64,000 bases of DNA from Polycladomyces abyssicola (GTDB lineage Bacteria; Bacillota; Bacilli; Thermoactinomycetales; JIR-001), in contig NZ_AP024601.1 of the NCBI RefSeq assembly GCF_018326425.1, positions 284,501 through 348,500 of the forward strand, given 5' to 3'. Shown here one piece after another: positions 52,113-63,572 of this stretch. Below the pieces are notes generated by a model. The model searched no databases. It was given only the letters and a program-made list of their open reading frames with translations, and was not told the DNA's origin. The first letter of the stretch is position 1. The number at the start of each line of letters is the position of its first letter. The translations under genes and the position numbers were made by a program.

Positions 52113-54014
52113 TCACTCCGCCATTTCTGCCCACTCTTCCGTTTTCTCATTCAATGCGGTTTCTACCCGTGCCAACTCCTCCTGTAAGCGTCGGCTCTCT
52201 TCCGGATCGGTATAGACATCGGGTTGACACAACTGTTCGTGGATCTTTGCCCGTTGTTGTTCCAGCTCCTCGATTTCTTGTTCCAACCGGGCGATGATCT
52301 GTTGACGGCGGCGTTCCTCCTGCCGCTTTTTGCGGTTTTCTTCCCGATGCGCTTCCGCAGGTTTGACATCGTTTTGCACCGATTTAGGCGTTTCTTCGTT
52401 CCGTTTCACCAGGTAATCGTCATAGTTACCGGGATAGGATCGCACCCCGTCCGGCGACAGTTCCAAAATGCGGGTGGCCAACCGGTTGATAAAATACCGG
52501 TCATGGGAGACGAACAGCAAAGTCCCGGTATATCCCGATAACGCCTCTTCCAATCGTTCTTTGCTCCTCATGTCCAAATGGTTGGTCGGTTCGTCCATTA
52601 GAAGGAAGTTGGCGCGGTTGAGCATTCGTTTGGCCAGGGACAATCGGGCCTTTTCCCCGCCGCTCAATTCTTTGACCTGTTTGTACACGTCATCTCCCTG
52701 AAAGAGGAATTGTCCCAACACTGTGCGTATCTGGGTCAGGTTCAGCTCAGGGTGGGCATTCCACAGTTCATCCAGCACGGTGGATGCCGGATCGAGCTCT
52801 TCTTGTTCCTGGTCGTAAAAGTCCATCATGACACCGGTACCCGTGCGTACATTTCCATCCAACAGTGCAATCTTGCCCGCGATGGTTTTGAGCAGGGTAG
52901 TTTTCCCCACCCCGTTCGGACCGATCAATGCCACGCGTTCGCCTCGCTCCAGTTGAAAGGTGAGATTTCGGGCTAATGGAGCTGCAGCGTCATAGCCGAT
53001 GCACAGGTTTTCCACCTGCAACACTTGTCGACCGCTAGTGACGGACGTTTCAAACCGGATAGCGGCTGCAGCGTCCGACCGGAACGGTTTCTCGATTCGC
53101 TCCATTTTCTCCAAAGCCTTTTGCCGGCTTTGCGCCCGTTTGCTCGTGGAAGCGCGGGCGATGTTGCGCCGAATGAATTCCTCCATCTTTCGAATCTCTT
53201 CTTGTTGCTGTTCATAGACCTTTTCCAACTGAGCCAACATCACTTCTTTTTGACGTACATAATCGGTATAATTGCCCGCATATTTCGTAGTCCGGCCTTG
53301 TTCAATCTCGTAGATGGTCTGGGCGAACCGGTCGAGAAAATACCGGTCGTGGGAAATCACCAACAAGGCTCCGGGGTAATTGGCCAGCGTTTGCTCCAAC
53401 CAGGCCAAGGCGTTCATATCGAGATAGTTGGTCGGCTCATCCAGGATGAGTAGATCCGGCTCTTCCAAAAGCAGTTTCGCCAGTGCCAAACGAGTTTTTT
53501 GGCCGCCGCTCAAAGCGGAGCAACGCGTTTCCGTCCAGGGCAAATCCGCCAACCCCAAACCGTGAAGTGCGCCGCGAATCCGCGCTTCGTAGCCGTAACC
53601 CCCCGCTTCTTCGAAACGGGTCTGCAGGGCGGCGTATTGGTCCATGATCTGTTGGTACCGCGCCGGGTCGGACAACACCTCGGCACTTCCCATCTCCTGC
53701 TCCATTCGGCGCAATTCCCGCTCCATGTCCCTCACGTGTTCAAACACGGAGAGCATCTCATCCCACATGGTCCGTTCACTTACAAGTCCAGCGTCTTGGG
53801 CGAGATACCCGATCCGGGCATTTTTGGCCACATGTAATTCGCCTGAATCCGGCGGGATTTGGCCGATAAGGATCTTCACCAAAGTGGATTTGCCGGCGCC
53901 GTTGACGCCGATCAGGCCGATCCGTTCTTTTTCTCGAATCATCATGTCGGCTTGTCTGAGAACGGGCGTGGCACCGAACGACTTTTCGATTCCTTTGGCT
54001 TGCAATAACACCAT
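52113..54014 (-). CDS. ABC-F family ATPase (YdiF/Uup-like)
   Basis: This 633-residue soluble protein has two ABC domains and no membrane segment. The first domain has Walker A GVNGAGKST, signature LSGGQ and LILDEPTNYLD; the second has GPNGVGKTT, LSGGEKARLSLAKRM and LLMDEPTNHLD. The domains are joined by a charged linker with RASTSKRAQSR. A C-terminal coiled coil (REENRKKRQEERRRQQIIAR, EEIEELEQQRAKI) is as in YdiF/Uup. Such proteins act on ribosomes as translation factors; antibiotic resistance is not suggested here. MVLLQAKGIEKSFG is the conserved N-terminus, so 54014 is used although the SD is weak. Confidence 0.9.
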   Translation of the reverse strand: MVLLQAKGIEKSFGATPVLRQADMMIREKERIGLIGVNGAGKSTLVKILIGQIPPDSGELHVAKNARIGYLAQDAGLVSERTMWDEMLSVFEHVRDMERELRRMEQEMGSAEVLSDPARYQQIMDQYAALQTRFEEAGGYGYEARIRGALHGLGLADLPWTETRCSALSGGQKTRLALAKLLLEEPDLLILDEPTNYLDMNALAWLEQTLANYPGALLVISHDRYFLDRFAQTIYEIEQGRTTKYAGNYTDYVRQKEVMLAQLEKVYEQQQEEIRKMEEFIRRNIARASTSKRAQSRQKALEKMERIEKPFRSDAAAAIRFETSVTSGRQVLQVENLCIGYDAAAPLARNLTFQLERGERVALIGPNGVGKTTLLKTIAGKIALLDGNVRTGTGVMMDFYDQEQEELDPASTVLDELWNAHPELNLTQIRTVLGQFLFQGDDVYKQVKELSGGEKARLSLAKRMLNRANFLLMDEPTNHLDMRSKERLEEALSGYTGTLLFVSHDRYFINRLATRILELSPDGVRSYPGNYDDYLVKRNEETPKSVQNDVKPAEAHREENRKKRQEERRRQQIIARLEQEIEELEQQRAKIHEQLCQPDVYTDPEESRRLQEELARVETALNEKTEEWAEMAE

Positions 54015-54237
54015 GACTGAATCCCAACCTTTCCCACGTATCACCAGTGTAGCCGAGCGATGGACAAAGGGCAATCCGTCGGGTGTGGGGGCTGTTCAAG
54101 ATAGAGGAAGCCAGAGATGTTTGTCAGCATTCCATATAATAATATGTCAATTAATCTAACATAATAAGTTGATAAAAGTGACATGATGATTTATACTTTC
54201 AATTAAGCAAATATGTGAATCGGGGGAAATGGAGAGT

Positions 54238-55494
54238 ATGACTGCGGGACTGAACACGGTATGAGTGATTATTGCGACCGCCATGGTGATTTTCATGGAG
54301 GGCGGCTTCAGTTTGCTGGAAGCAGGGTTTGTTCGCAGTAAAAACGCAGTCAATGCTACGATGAAGATTATTGTAGATCTGACGTTTGGCGCACTGGCCT
54401 TTTATCTGATCGGTATTCATCTGATGTTCGGAAAAGATGCCTTCGGTTTTGTGGGTTTCGGTCGTGCGACCGGTCCCGAAGGACTGCCAATGGAAGCTTA
54501 CGTGTTGTTCCAAATCGGATTCGCCATTGCTGTTGCATCTATCATTTCCGGTGCGGTGGCGGAACGGGTGAAGTTTTCCTCCTACATTGTGATCGTACTT
54601 GCCGTTTGTGGTTTGATGTATCCCATTTCCGGTCACTGGATTTGGTCGGCTAACGGGTGGTTGGCCAAAATAGGGATGAAAGATTTTGCCGGATCGGCCG
54701 CCATTCATGCGATGGGAGGGTTTGCTGCCCTTGCGTTGGCCATGATCTTGGGGCCACGGGCCAACCGTTATGACCGGAAAGGCGGTTTCACCCCAAGCAA
54801 CATCCCGTTGGCGGCTGCCGGAGGTTTTATTCTGTGGTTCGGATGGTTCGGGTTTAATGCAGGCAGCACCTTGAACGCGATGGATGGACGGCTGGCGGAC
54901 ATTGCGTTGAATACGTTCCTCGCTGCGGCCGCCGGTGGAGCGTCGGCAATCATGTTCAGCGTCATACGCCTGAAGACGGCCGATCCGGGAATGGCCATCA
55001 ACGGGTTTCTGTCCGGTTTGGTGGCGATTACTGCAGGATGCGCCTTCGTCTCCGCGACGGCTGCCATAGTGATCGGGTTGGTAGCCGGTGTGCTCGTGTT
55101 GTTGGCCGCCGAATGGGTGGATAAGCTGAGGGCGGACGATCCCGTGGGTGCCGTGGCTGTTCATGGATTTAACGGAGCGTTTGGTACCATCGCCGTCGGC
55201 TTGTTTGACCTGAAGGATGGTCTCCTGACCAATGGTCAGACCCACCTGTTGACCGTGCAACTGACGGGGGCAGTAGCGGCTTCGGTATGGGGGTTTGTAT
55301 CAGCATTTGTTGTGGGCTTGTTGGTCAAAAAACTGATGGGGATCAGAGTGGCCGTCGAGGAAGAAGAGCAGGGTCTCGATCCAGTGTATCACGGCATTGC
55401 TTCTGATAAGTCAGATCAGGAGTCACAACCTGCACTGAGCGCGGTGCCTGCTCGGGCGGTGACTTCATCGGGAAGCTTGGCGTCAAGAGGCTGA
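54238..55494 (+). pseudogene. Ammonium transporter (Amt) gene with an in-frame TGA at codon 9
   Basis: From ATG 54238 (GGGGG upstream) the sequence reads MTAGLNTV, then TGA, then VIIATAMVIFMEGGFSLLEA. Amt proteins usually have a Trp at this place, so TGG to TGA is likely. The rest of the 419-codon gene is intact, with eleven helices, the conserved ISGAVAERVKF, SAAIHAMGG and VHGFNGAFGT histidine regions, and a normal C-terminus. Either the gene is dead, or the protein is made by readthrough or from the GTG at 54265 right after the stop, losing half of the first helix. A strong terminator follows at 55520. Confidence 0.7.
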
Positions 55495-55519
55495 GCGGAT
55501 AGAGATGTTTTGTTAACCA

Positions 55520-55559
55520 CTCAGGCAGATTTATACTGTATCTGCCTGAGCGTTTTTTC
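55520..55559 (+). terminator. Terminator after the ammonium transporter gene
   Basis: CTCAGGCAGAT and ATCTGCCTGAG form an 11-bp stem, followed by CGTTTTTTC. Confidence 0.9.
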
Positions 55560-55750
55560 ATCATTTTCCTTAAAACGAAGCGTATTTTGCCCTCGGTCCA
55601 TCATCAACCACATAGGGGCGAAGAGAGTTGTTCCAACGCCATCGATCGGATGGCTTTTTTGTTTTGAAGGCATGAAGTGCCCTCTTTCAGTTACAATGAT
55701 GAAGAGTGGATCATGGAAAAATGCTGTTTGAAGGAAGGGGAAGCAACGCC

Positions 55751-56347
55751 GTGGATCAAAAAGAAGAAAAAAAACGGCTGCGAACGCGACTGCTCCGATT
55801 GCGGGAGACGATGGACGCTGAGACAGTGCGGCGTTGGTCGCGTGCTGTCACGGAAACATTGGTGGATTTGGAATCGTTTCGACGTGCCGGTACGGTCTTT
55901 TTTTATCTCCCCTTTCGAAACGAGGTGGATACATGGGATGCGATCCGGTTCGCATGGCAAGCGGGCAAGCGCGTGGTGGTGCCAAAGACGGACCCGAAAA
56001 CAAAAACGATGGAATTGTATGCGATCCACCCTGATACACCGTTGATCGAGGGAGCATACGGGATCCTGGAACCTCCCGAAGAACCCGGCCGGTGCGTGAT
56101 ACCCGCAGCAGTGGACTTGGCTGTGGTTCCGGGGGTTGGATTTGATGAAAAGGGATACCGCCTCGGTTATGGGGGCGGCTATTATGACCGGTTTTTCTCA
56201 GGAGCGGGAGCTGGCATGATCCGGGTTGGTGTGGCTTATCCGTTTCAAATGGTGGAAACTGTTTTCCCTGAAGTACACGATCAACGGATGCATGTCGTCA
56301 TCACGCCGGAGCGGGTCTGGCATTGTGCCGATGTAAGTGATCTGTGA
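55751..56347 (+). CDS. 5-formyltetrahydrofolate cyclo-ligase
   Basis: This 198-residue enzyme turns 5-formyl-THF into 5,10-methenyl-THF with ATP. It has basic N-terminal helices (DQKEEKKRLRTRLLRLRE), VVVPKTDPKTKTMELY, the conserved PGVGFDEKGYRLGYGGGYYD and a late IRVGVAYPFQ. GTG at 55751 is chosen because AGGAAGGGG precedes it and the N-terminus then fits the family; the frame runs further upstream. It is the equivalent of Bacillus YqgN. The next gene starts 46 bp downstream. Confidence 0.9.
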   Translation: MDQKEEKKRLRTRLLRLRETMDAETVRRWSRAVTETLVDLESFRRAGTVFFYLPFRNEVDTWDAIRFAWQAGKRVVVPKTDPKTKTMELYAIHPDTPLIEGAYGILEPPEEPGRCVIPAAVDLAVVPGVGFDEKGYRLGYGGGYYDRFFSGAGAGMIRVGVAYPFQMVETVFPEVHDQRMHVVITPERVWHCADVSDL

Positions 56348-56393
56348 CTTCCCGGACGGATCTACCGTTAAAATAGATAGGAGGGGAAGGAAG

Positions 56394-57395
56394 ATGAAGA
56401 GCAAGTTAAAAGAAGTGCGAACCCAAGAAGCGGTTGGAATGGTGTTGGCGCATGATTTGACGGCGGTCGTTCCCGGTAAATTTAAAGGACCGTTGTTTCG
56501 CAAGGGACATACCATTCGTGAAGAGGATATCGAAAAACTGCTGAATATCGGTAAAGAGCATATATACGTATTGGAACTGGCCGAAGGGGAACTGCACGAA
56601 GATGATGCGGCGCATCGGATTGCCCGCGCTGCGATGCGCTCGGATGAGGCGTTGGAGCTGACTCGTCCGAAAGAGGGGAAAGTAGATATCGTATCACGGA
56701 TTGACGGTTTGCTTCGGGTGGATGTACCGACGTTAACAGCGATCAACCGTGTGGAACATGTCGTTCTATCCACGTTGAAAACGCACACGCCTGTCCGGAA
56801 GGGACAACAGGTGGCCGCAGCCCGCGTGATCCCATTGGTGGTGCCGGAAAGCCGTATCAAGCAAGTGGAGACGATTGCCGGTCGGCAGGAACATCCCGTG
56901 CTGGAGGTGTTGCCCTTCCGTCCGCACCGGGTCGGTGTGGTGACGACCGGAAGCGAGGTGTATCATGGTCGGATTCAGGATGGCTTCGGTCCGGTCGTAC
57001 GAGAAAAGGTGGAACAGTACGGTTCCAAAGTGATCGGGCAGACATTTGCCGATGATGACAAGGAGATGATCGCCCAACAAATCCGCGCATTTGCCGATCA
57101 GGGGGCCGACTTGATTCTCGTCACCGGCGGTATGTCGGTCGACCCGGACGACCGTACACCGGGTGCCATTGCGGACCTGGGAGCTGATATTGTCAGTTAC
57201 GGTACCCCGATGTTGCCCGGGTCGATGTTGTTGATTGCTTACTACCGCGGGATTCCGCTGATGGGGCTTCCCGGATGCGTGTTGCACGATCCGTTCACTT
57301 CGTTTGACGTCTTTTTGCCTCGTATCCTGGCGGGTGAGAAAATTACGCGGGAGGATATCATCACATTGGGCCACGGTGGCTTACATGCGTGTTAA
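56394..57395 (+). CDS. MoeA/CinA-type molybdopterin-binding protein
   Basis: This 333-residue protein has an N-terminal part with EAVGMVLAHDLTAVVPGKFK and FRKGHTIREEDIEKLLNIG, and a C-terminal MoCF-binding fold with VGVVTTGSEVYHGRIQD, VTGGMSVDPDDRTPGAI and the PGSMLL and GLPGCVLHD segments. It lacks MoeA domains I/II in full, so it is not a normal molybdotransferase; related proteins are annotated only as molybdopterin-binding. AGGAGGGGAAGGAAG precedes the ATG. Its neighbours (folate enzyme, rex) give no clear pathway. Confidence 0.75.
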   Translation: MKSKLKEVRTQEAVGMVLAHDLTAVVPGKFKGPLFRKGHTIREEDIEKLLNIGKEHIYVLELAEGELHEDDAAHRIARAAMRSDEALELTRPKEGKVDIVSRIDGLLRVDVPTLTAINRVEHVVLSTLKTHTPVRKGQQVAAARVIPLVVPESRIKQVETIAGRQEHPVLEVLPFRPHRVGVVTTGSEVYHGRIQDGFGPVVREKVEQYGSKVIGQTFADDDKEMIAQQIRAFADQGADLILVTGGMSVDPDDRTPGAIADLGADIVSYGTPMLPGSMLLIAYYRGIPLMGLPGCVLHDPFTSFDVFLPRILAGEKITREDIITLGHGGLHAC

Positions 57396-57441
57396 TCTTG
57401 CAGGTGAAATGGCTCCGTTGTATGATGTTGATAGCAACACT

Positions 57442-57459
57442 TTGTGAAATTTGACACGA
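57442..57459 (+). promoter_or_regulatory. Possible Rex operator upstream of rex
   Basis: TTGTGAAATTTGACACG contains one good half-site (TTGTGAA) of the Rex consensus TTGTGAA-N4-TTCACAA; the second half is poor. Autoregulation by NADH/NAD+ is known for Rex in other Gram-positives. Confidence 0.3.
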
Positions 57460-57512
57460 TCGGCAAATGAGAACACACGGTCTCAGCGGACCGTTCGGGT
57501 ATGGAGGCGAAA

Positions 57513-58181
57513 ATGGCTGATCAGAAGATTCCCCAAGTAACCGCGAAACGGTTACCCTTGTATTACCGGTATTTGGAGAAGTTGCACGCCATTGGGAAGC
57601 AACGTGTGTCTTCTGCCCAGCTGAGCGAAGCCTTGCAGATCGACCCGGCAACCATTCGACGTGATTTTTCGTATTTGGGAGAGTTGGGAAAGAAGGGATA
57701 CGGGTACAACGTCAATTATCTGCTTCAGTTTTTGCGGGATTTCCTCAAGCAGGACGAAGTAACCAACGTGGTTCTGGTCGGTGTCGGTAATCTGGGCACG
57801 GCGCTGTTGCGTTACAATTTCTACCGCAGTCACAATACCAAGATCGTAGCGGGATTTGATATCGATTCCAACAAAGTGGGTAAGGAGATTGACGGCATCC
57901 CCATTTTTTCGATCGATCGTTTTGCGGAAGTGAAGGATTTGCACAATGTCGAGGTAGCGATCCTGACGGTGCCGGCCAATGTCGCCCAGCAAGTCACGGA
58001 CCGCATGGTAGCAGCGGGGATTCGGGGGATCTTGAACTTTACGCCTGCTCGGTTGACGGCGCCACCCAGTGTACGGATCCACCACATCGATTTGACCACA
58101 GAATTGCAGACCCTGATCTACTTCCTGAAAAAATTTCCGCCTGAAGAAGATCGCGAAACCCCATCCGAAGACCACCTGTGA
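57513..58181 (+). CDS. rex: Redox-sensing transcriptional repressor Rex
   Basis: This 222-residue repressor senses the NADH/NAD+ ratio. It has an N-terminal winged helix ([41 protein letters not shown]), the Rossmann motif [14 protein letters not shown] near residue 90 and a C-terminal swapped helix. The ATG at 57513 is chosen from GGAGG five bases upstream; ATG 57501 is possible. In Gram-positives it represses fermentation and respiratory genes. It is followed by tatC after 39 bp on the same strand. Confidence 0.94.
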   Translation: MADQKIPQVTAKRLPLYYRYLEKLHAIGKQRVSSAQLSEALQIDPATIRRDFSYLGELGKKGYGYNVNYLLQFLRDFLKQDEVTNVVLVGVGNLGTALLRYNFYRSHNTKIVAGFDIDSNKVGKEIDGIPIFSIDRFAEVKDLHNVEVAILTVPANVAQQVTDRMVAAGIRGILNFTPARLTAPPSVRIHHIDLTTELQTLIYFLKKFPPEEDRETPSEDHL

Positions 58182-58220
58182 AAACAATACGGATGAAATC
58201 AGTGAGGGAAGGTTTGACCA

Positions 58221-58988
58221 ATGATGGATGATCAGACTCAGCCGTTGACGGAGCACTTGGCCGAATTGCGCAAACGGATCATATGGGTATTGATATTCTT
58301 TTTCATCTTTTTGGTTGTGGGGTTTCTATATGCCGGGTCGATAATCGAGTGGGTGAAAAAGGATGTTCCCGACAACATCTCGTTTCATATCTTTTCACCT
58401 GGTGAGGCGTTTCGCATCTACATGGGATCGGCCTTTCTCATCGCGGTGATCTTTACGCTGCCCGTTGCGCTCTGGCACATTTGGAGATTTGTCGAACCTG
58501 GTTTGCGTCCGCGCGAACGCCAAGTGACACTCAGCTACATTCCACTGGCGATCCTATTGTTTTTCGGTGGTTTGCTGTTTGCCTATAAGGTGATTTTTCC
58601 GTATGTGATCGGGTTTTCGGCCAATTTGACGCGAGAGTTGGGGGCACAGGAGACATACGGGCTGTATGATTATTTCCGGTTCATGTTCAACATCGTCTTT
58701 CCGATCGCGTTTTTGTTTGAGCTGCCGATTTTGGTTATGTTTTTGACGCGGCTCTCCATCATCACGCCTGCATTTTTGCAGAAAGCCCGCCGGTTTGCCT
58801 ATTTGGCGTTGGTAGTGTTCTCCACTTTGATTTCGCCGCCGGATATTGTCACCAACATCTTGATCGCCTTACCGATGATTGTGCTGTATGAGATCAGTGT
58901 GGTCATCTGCATGTGGGTGTACCGGCGGATGCAACGGGAGGCGGAAGTGGAGATGGAAAAGAACGATGACAGTGAGCCGACGGCATAA
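58221..58988 (+). CDS. tatC: Twin-arginine translocase subunit TatC
   Basis: This is the 255-residue membrane core of the Tat export pathway. It has LTEHLAELRKRIIWVLIFFF at the N-terminus, FSPGEAFRIYMGSAF, EPGLRPRERQ in the first cytoplasmic loop with conserved residues, and six helices ending in a charged tail. GGGAAGG precedes the ATG pair. No tatA is near, so TatA is encoded elsewhere. A strong terminator follows at 59106. Confidence 0.93.
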   Translation: MMDDQTQPLTEHLAELRKRIIWVLIFFFIFLVVGFLYAGSIIEWVKKDVPDNISFHIFSPGEAFRIYMGSAFLIAVIFTLPVALWHIWRFVEPGLRPRERQVTLSYIPLAILLFFGGLLFAYKVIFPYVIGFSANLTRELGAQETYGLYDYFRFMFNIVFPIAFLFELPILVMFLTRLSIITPAFLQKARRFAYLALVVFSTLISPPDIVTNILIALPMIVLYEISVVICMWVYRRMQREAEVEMEKNDDSEPTA

Positions 58989-59105
58989 CCATCATGGGGG
59001 AACGACCGATTGATTACGTTAACCCGATCACTCGAGGATATGCTGGGGAGGCGGGAAAGGACTTTTCACGCTTCTCGTCTGCATCATTGGATCAGGTCTG
59101 CCCTC

Positions 59106-59149
59106 AGCGGGTGCGTGGCGAAAGTACACGCCGGCGACCCGCTTTTTTT
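59106..59149 (+). terminator. Terminator after tatC
   Basis: AGCGGGT (59106-59112) and ACCCGCT (59137-59143) enclose a further GTGGCG/CGCC pairing, and seven T follow. Confidence 0.85.
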
Positions 59150-59220
59150 GTGCCCGGAATCGGGATATTTACAGTGGTTTTCCACTCCCGTTCAAAATCA
59201 ATTTTTTTACAATTGAGGTC

Positions 59221-59249
59221 TTGCAAAATGGGTATCATATGCATATCAT
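59221..59249 (+). promoter_or_regulatory. groESL promoter
   Basis: TTGCAA (-35) and TATCAT (-10) are spaced by 17 bp; an overlapping TATAAT at 59250-59255 is an alternative -10. CIRCE begins 11 bp after the first -10. Confidence 0.65.
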
Positions 59250-59260
59250 TATAATTGGTG

Positions 59261-59287
59261 TTAGCACTCATTTTGGTTGAGTGCTAA
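59261..59287 (+). promoter_or_regulatory. CIRCE operator for HrcA
   Basis: TTAGCACTC and GAGTGCTAA with a 9-base spacer (ATTTTGGTT) match the CIRCE consensus perfectly. The heat-shock repressor HrcA should bind here. Confidence 0.97.
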
Positions 59288-59328
59288 CAAACCCCGACAA
59301 AATGCGCTCGTGAAGGAGGGTGTTTCCC

Positions 59329-59613
59329 ATGATCAAACCCTTGGGCGATCGCGTGGTAATTGAGGCGATCGAAAAAGAAGAAAAAACGGCCAGCGGTATC
59401 GTGTTGCCGGAAACGGCGAAAGAGAAACCGCAAGAAGGAAAAGTTATCGCTGTGGGTACCGGTCGTTATGAAAACGGCGAAAAAATCGCGCTGGAAGTGA
59501 AAGAAGGCGACCGCGTGATCTTCTCCAAATACGCGGGAACTGAAGTAAAAGTGGGAGATAAAGAATATCTCATCTTGCGTGAAAACGATATCCTGGCGAT
59601 TGTGGAAGAGTAA
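59329..59613 (+). CDS. groES: Co-chaperonin GroES
   Basis: This 94-residue protein begins [20 protein letters not shown] and has the mobile loop [20 protein letters not shown] that docks to GroEL, with the C-terminal [10 protein letters not shown]. The ATG at 59329 follows GAAGGAGGG; the upstream GTG adds three residues and is less likely. It lies downstream of CIRCE and is co-transcribed with groEL. Confidence 0.97.
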   Translation: MIKPLGDRVVIEAIEKEEKTASGIVLPETAKEKPQEGKVIAVGTGRYENGEKIALEVKEGDRVIFSKYAGTEVKVGDKEYLILRENDILAIVEE

Positions 59614-59659
59614 ACCGGCTTGACAACATCTTACTGAAATAAAACCACCCTACATATAG

Positions 59660-61300
<1,641 letters not shown>

Positions 61301-61319
61301 TCGTCTCCCGCAGATTAAA

Positions 61320-61357
61320 AGCCGTCGACCGTTTGAGGTCGGCGGCTCTTATTTTTT
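61320..61357 (+). terminator. Terminator of the groESL operon
   Basis: AGCCGTCGACC and GGTCGGCGGCT form an 11-bp stem (one G-T pair) with loop GTTTGA, followed by CTTATTTTTT. Confidence 0.9.
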
Positions 61358-61588
61358 GTCTCGAACATCGATTTCCCGTTTCCGCTCCATAGCAACAGCT
61401 GGAATCGCTCGACGGGACTTCGACCTGCTCCCCGAAAACGAATGGCGGAACCTCAGTCAGTTTTTTCGGAAGAGTTACAACCATTGTCTGAGGCAAATAG
61501 GGAATCCGCCGGATGGGCGGCCGCCGACACCGGAGATATAATGGGGACAACTCCCATCTAAAACAAAATCTCCAAAGGTGGTGGGGCG

Positions 61589-62926
61589 ATGCGGCGCCGG
61601 ATGGTGGTTGTGGCTTTGGTTTTTTTGCTGTTGACGACCTGGATGATGCCTGCCGGAGGGACTCAAGCGGCTTCTTTACCAAAAGTGGATCCGATTTTAC
61701 AAAACGTGAGTCAATTGGGCAAGTTAACGGATTTGTCACGGGTGCGTGCTGTCGTTACCTATTATGATCAACCGACGGCAGCCGATGTGTCGCTGCTTCA
61801 GGCGTTGGGTCTGAAGACGCGGACATTCCGGCATTTACCGATGGTAGCGGTGGAAGGCCCTTACGTACAACTGCAACAGTTGTTCCAACATGGAGAGATC
61901 CGTTCTATCTACTACGACAAGCCCCTTCGGTACCTGTTAAAGGACAGCGTACCATTCATCGGGGCGGATCGTGTATGGAATGAGCTGGGTTACACCGGAA
62001 AAGGCGTTGGTGTGGCGGTCATCGATTCAGGTATTGATGCAACACATCCCGATCTGAAATTCGGAGAGACAACCATTCAAAATGTGAAGATGCTGTTGGG
62101 GAATTCGCTGTTCGGCGGGGAGACGGTTTATCTCGAAAATGTGGAGAACACCGATACCACCAGCGGTCACGGGACGCACGTTTCCGGGATCATCGCGGGC
62201 AATGGCACCGCAGGCGACGGGACGTACAAAGGGGTGGCCCCAGGAGCGAAGCTGGTCGGGATCGGCACGGGAGAAGCCATCTCCATCATATGGGCTTTGG
62301 AAGCGTTTGACTACGTATTGGAGAAAAGGGATACGTATCACATCCGGGTGATCAGCAACAGCTGGGGTACGACCGGGGACTATGATCCAAACGACCCCAT
62401 CAACGTGGCCAGCAAAAAAGCGCACGATGCCGGTATGGTCGTCGTATTTGCGGCGGGGAATGAAGGACCGGACAATAACACGCTGAACCCCTATTCGGTG
62501 GCACCATGGGTGATCGGGGTGGCAGCCGGGACAAAAGACGGCAAGCTGGCCGATTTCTCTTCGCGCGGCGTACCGGGGGATCCGTTGCTCCATCCGACCA
62601 TCACCGCCCCGGGTGTGGATATCGTATCCACCAAATCCACCACCGGATTGGTGTTAAATTTGTTGGGTACGCAGAAAGACGTGCAGTACATCCCACCCCA
62701 GTATTTGCCGTACTACACCACGGCGAGCGGCACCAGCATGGCCACGCCGCATATCTCTGGCGTCGTGGCGTTGATGCTGGAGGCGAATCCGCGTTTGACA
62801 CCCGATCAGGTGAAGAATCTGTTGGTACAGACGGCCCGACCGATGAGCGGATATCAGAAGTATCAGGTGGGTGCCGGATATGTGGATGCGTATCAAGCTG
62901 TTGTAGCAGCGAAAAACGCACCGTAA
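61589..62926 (+). CDS. Secreted subtilisin-like serine protease (S8)
   Basis: This 445-residue protease starts with a clear signal peptide (MRRRMVVVALVFLLLTTWMM, then an AQA-like region GTQAAS). A propeptide-like domain follows to about residue 115. The catalytic triad is Asp 146 (VAVIDSGIDATHPDL), His 194 (SGHGTHVSGIIAGNG) and Ser 383 (SGTSMATPHISG), with the oxyanion Asn 291 in FAAGNEGP. An insertion before His (ENVENTDTTSGHG) and the long segment STKSTTGLVLNLLG are unusual but fit the AprX/Vpr-like group. AAAGGTGGTGGGG precedes the ATG. A -10-like TATAAT lies at 61537. Confidence 0.93.
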   Translation: MRRRMVVVALVFLLLTTWMMPAGGTQAASLPKVDPILQNVSQLGKLTDLSRVRAVVTYYDQPTAADVSLLQALGLKTRTFRHLPMVAVEGPYVQLQQLFQHGEIRSIYYDKPLRYLLKDSVPFIGADRVWNELGYTGKGVGVAVIDSGIDATHPDLKFGETTIQNVKMLLGNSLFGGETVYLENVENTDTTSGHGTHVSGIIAGNGTAGDGTYKGVAPGAKLVGIGTGEAISIIWALEAFDYVLEKRDTYHIRVISNSWGTTGDYDPNDPINVASKKAHDAGMVVVFAAGNEGPDNNTLNPYSVAPWVIGVAAGTKDGKLADFSSRGVPGDPLLHPTITAPGVDIVSTKSTTGLVLNLLGTQKDVQYIPPQYLPYYTTASGTSMATPHISGVVALMLEANPRLTPDQVKNLLVQTARPMSGYQKYQVGAGYVDAYQAVVAAKNAP

Positions 62927-62968
62927 AGAGGCGGGAAGAAAAAGAGACGCTAATCGCTGATGTCAAAT

Positions 62969-62998
62969 AACCCAGGTTGCAAGTAGAGCTCCTGGGTT
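62969..62998 (+). terminator. Hairpin after the subtilase gene
   Basis: AACCCAGG and CCTGGGTT form an 8-bp stem with a 14-base loop, but only TTTACCCC follows, so termination may be weak. Confidence 0.45.
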
Positions 62999-63047
62999 TA
63001 CCCCGTTTTGGATCAAGGGAGAAAACGATTGCTTGAATAATGGAACG

Positions 63048-63401
63048 TCAGGGACGGATCATCACCGATGTACCGATACCGACTCTTCGACCAAGATCTT
63101 CTACGTGTTGGTTGAACATGCGGATACAACCTCTGGATACCATCTTGCCAATGGAGGATGGACGATTGGTGCCGTGGATACCGTATCCAGGTCGGGACAG
63201 CCCCATCCACAGTGTGCCGTAGGGACTGAGAGGGCCGCCCGGTCGACTGTACGGATACGGAACCTTGTTGATGATCACGTAATTGCCGATAGGGGTTCGC
63301 GTGAGGATTTTACCAATTCCGATCGGATAGCTTCTGATCAGCAAATTTCCCTCATATAGATACAGACGTCTTTTTGACAGAGAGACGTAAATTCTGGGCA
63401 A
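63048..63401 (-). CDS. L,D-transpeptidase (YkuD domain)
   Basis: This short 117-residue YkuD-type enzyme forms 3-3 cross-links in peptidoglycan or attaches proteins to it. It has IYVSLSKRRLYLYEGNLLIR at the start, the active-site His in GYGIHGTNRPSSIGK and the catalytic Cys in SRGCIRMFNQHVEDL. No signal peptide or LysM domain is present, so it may be a spore or cytosolic form like some small Bacillales YkuD proteins. The TTG at 63401 has AAAGGAGGT eight bases upstream; the TTG at 63407 is too close to it. Confidence 0.88.
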   Translation of the reverse strand: MPRIYVSLSKRRLYLYEGNLLIRSYPIGIGKILTRTPIGNYVIINKVPYPYSRPGGPLSPYGTLWMGLSRPGYGIHGTNRPSSIGKMVSRGCIRMFNQHVEDLGRRVGIGTSVMIRP

Positions 63402-63572
63402 ATCCAATACCTCCTTTCACATCAGTTTATGGGCGAAAAAGTGTCGGTGTGAGGATATGCCGGGTCGAACTTTTCTGCCTCGGGGTCTGGTAAATCCGTG
63501 AGGGAGCAAATGCTTTCCTGGGTGAGAGACATACTAAGCCAGCCGAGCATTGCAGGTGATTTTAACGAATAT

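Larger units (their letters stand above)
58989..59328. other. tatC-groES intergenic region
   Basis: It contains the tatC terminator and the groES promoter with CIRCE. An ORF of 68 codons at 59010-59216 runs through the terminator stem and is not supported. Confidence 0.6.

Noticed and set aside
59010-59216. 68-codon ORF after tatC
   Set aside because: It runs through the terminator stem and T tract and has no RBS.
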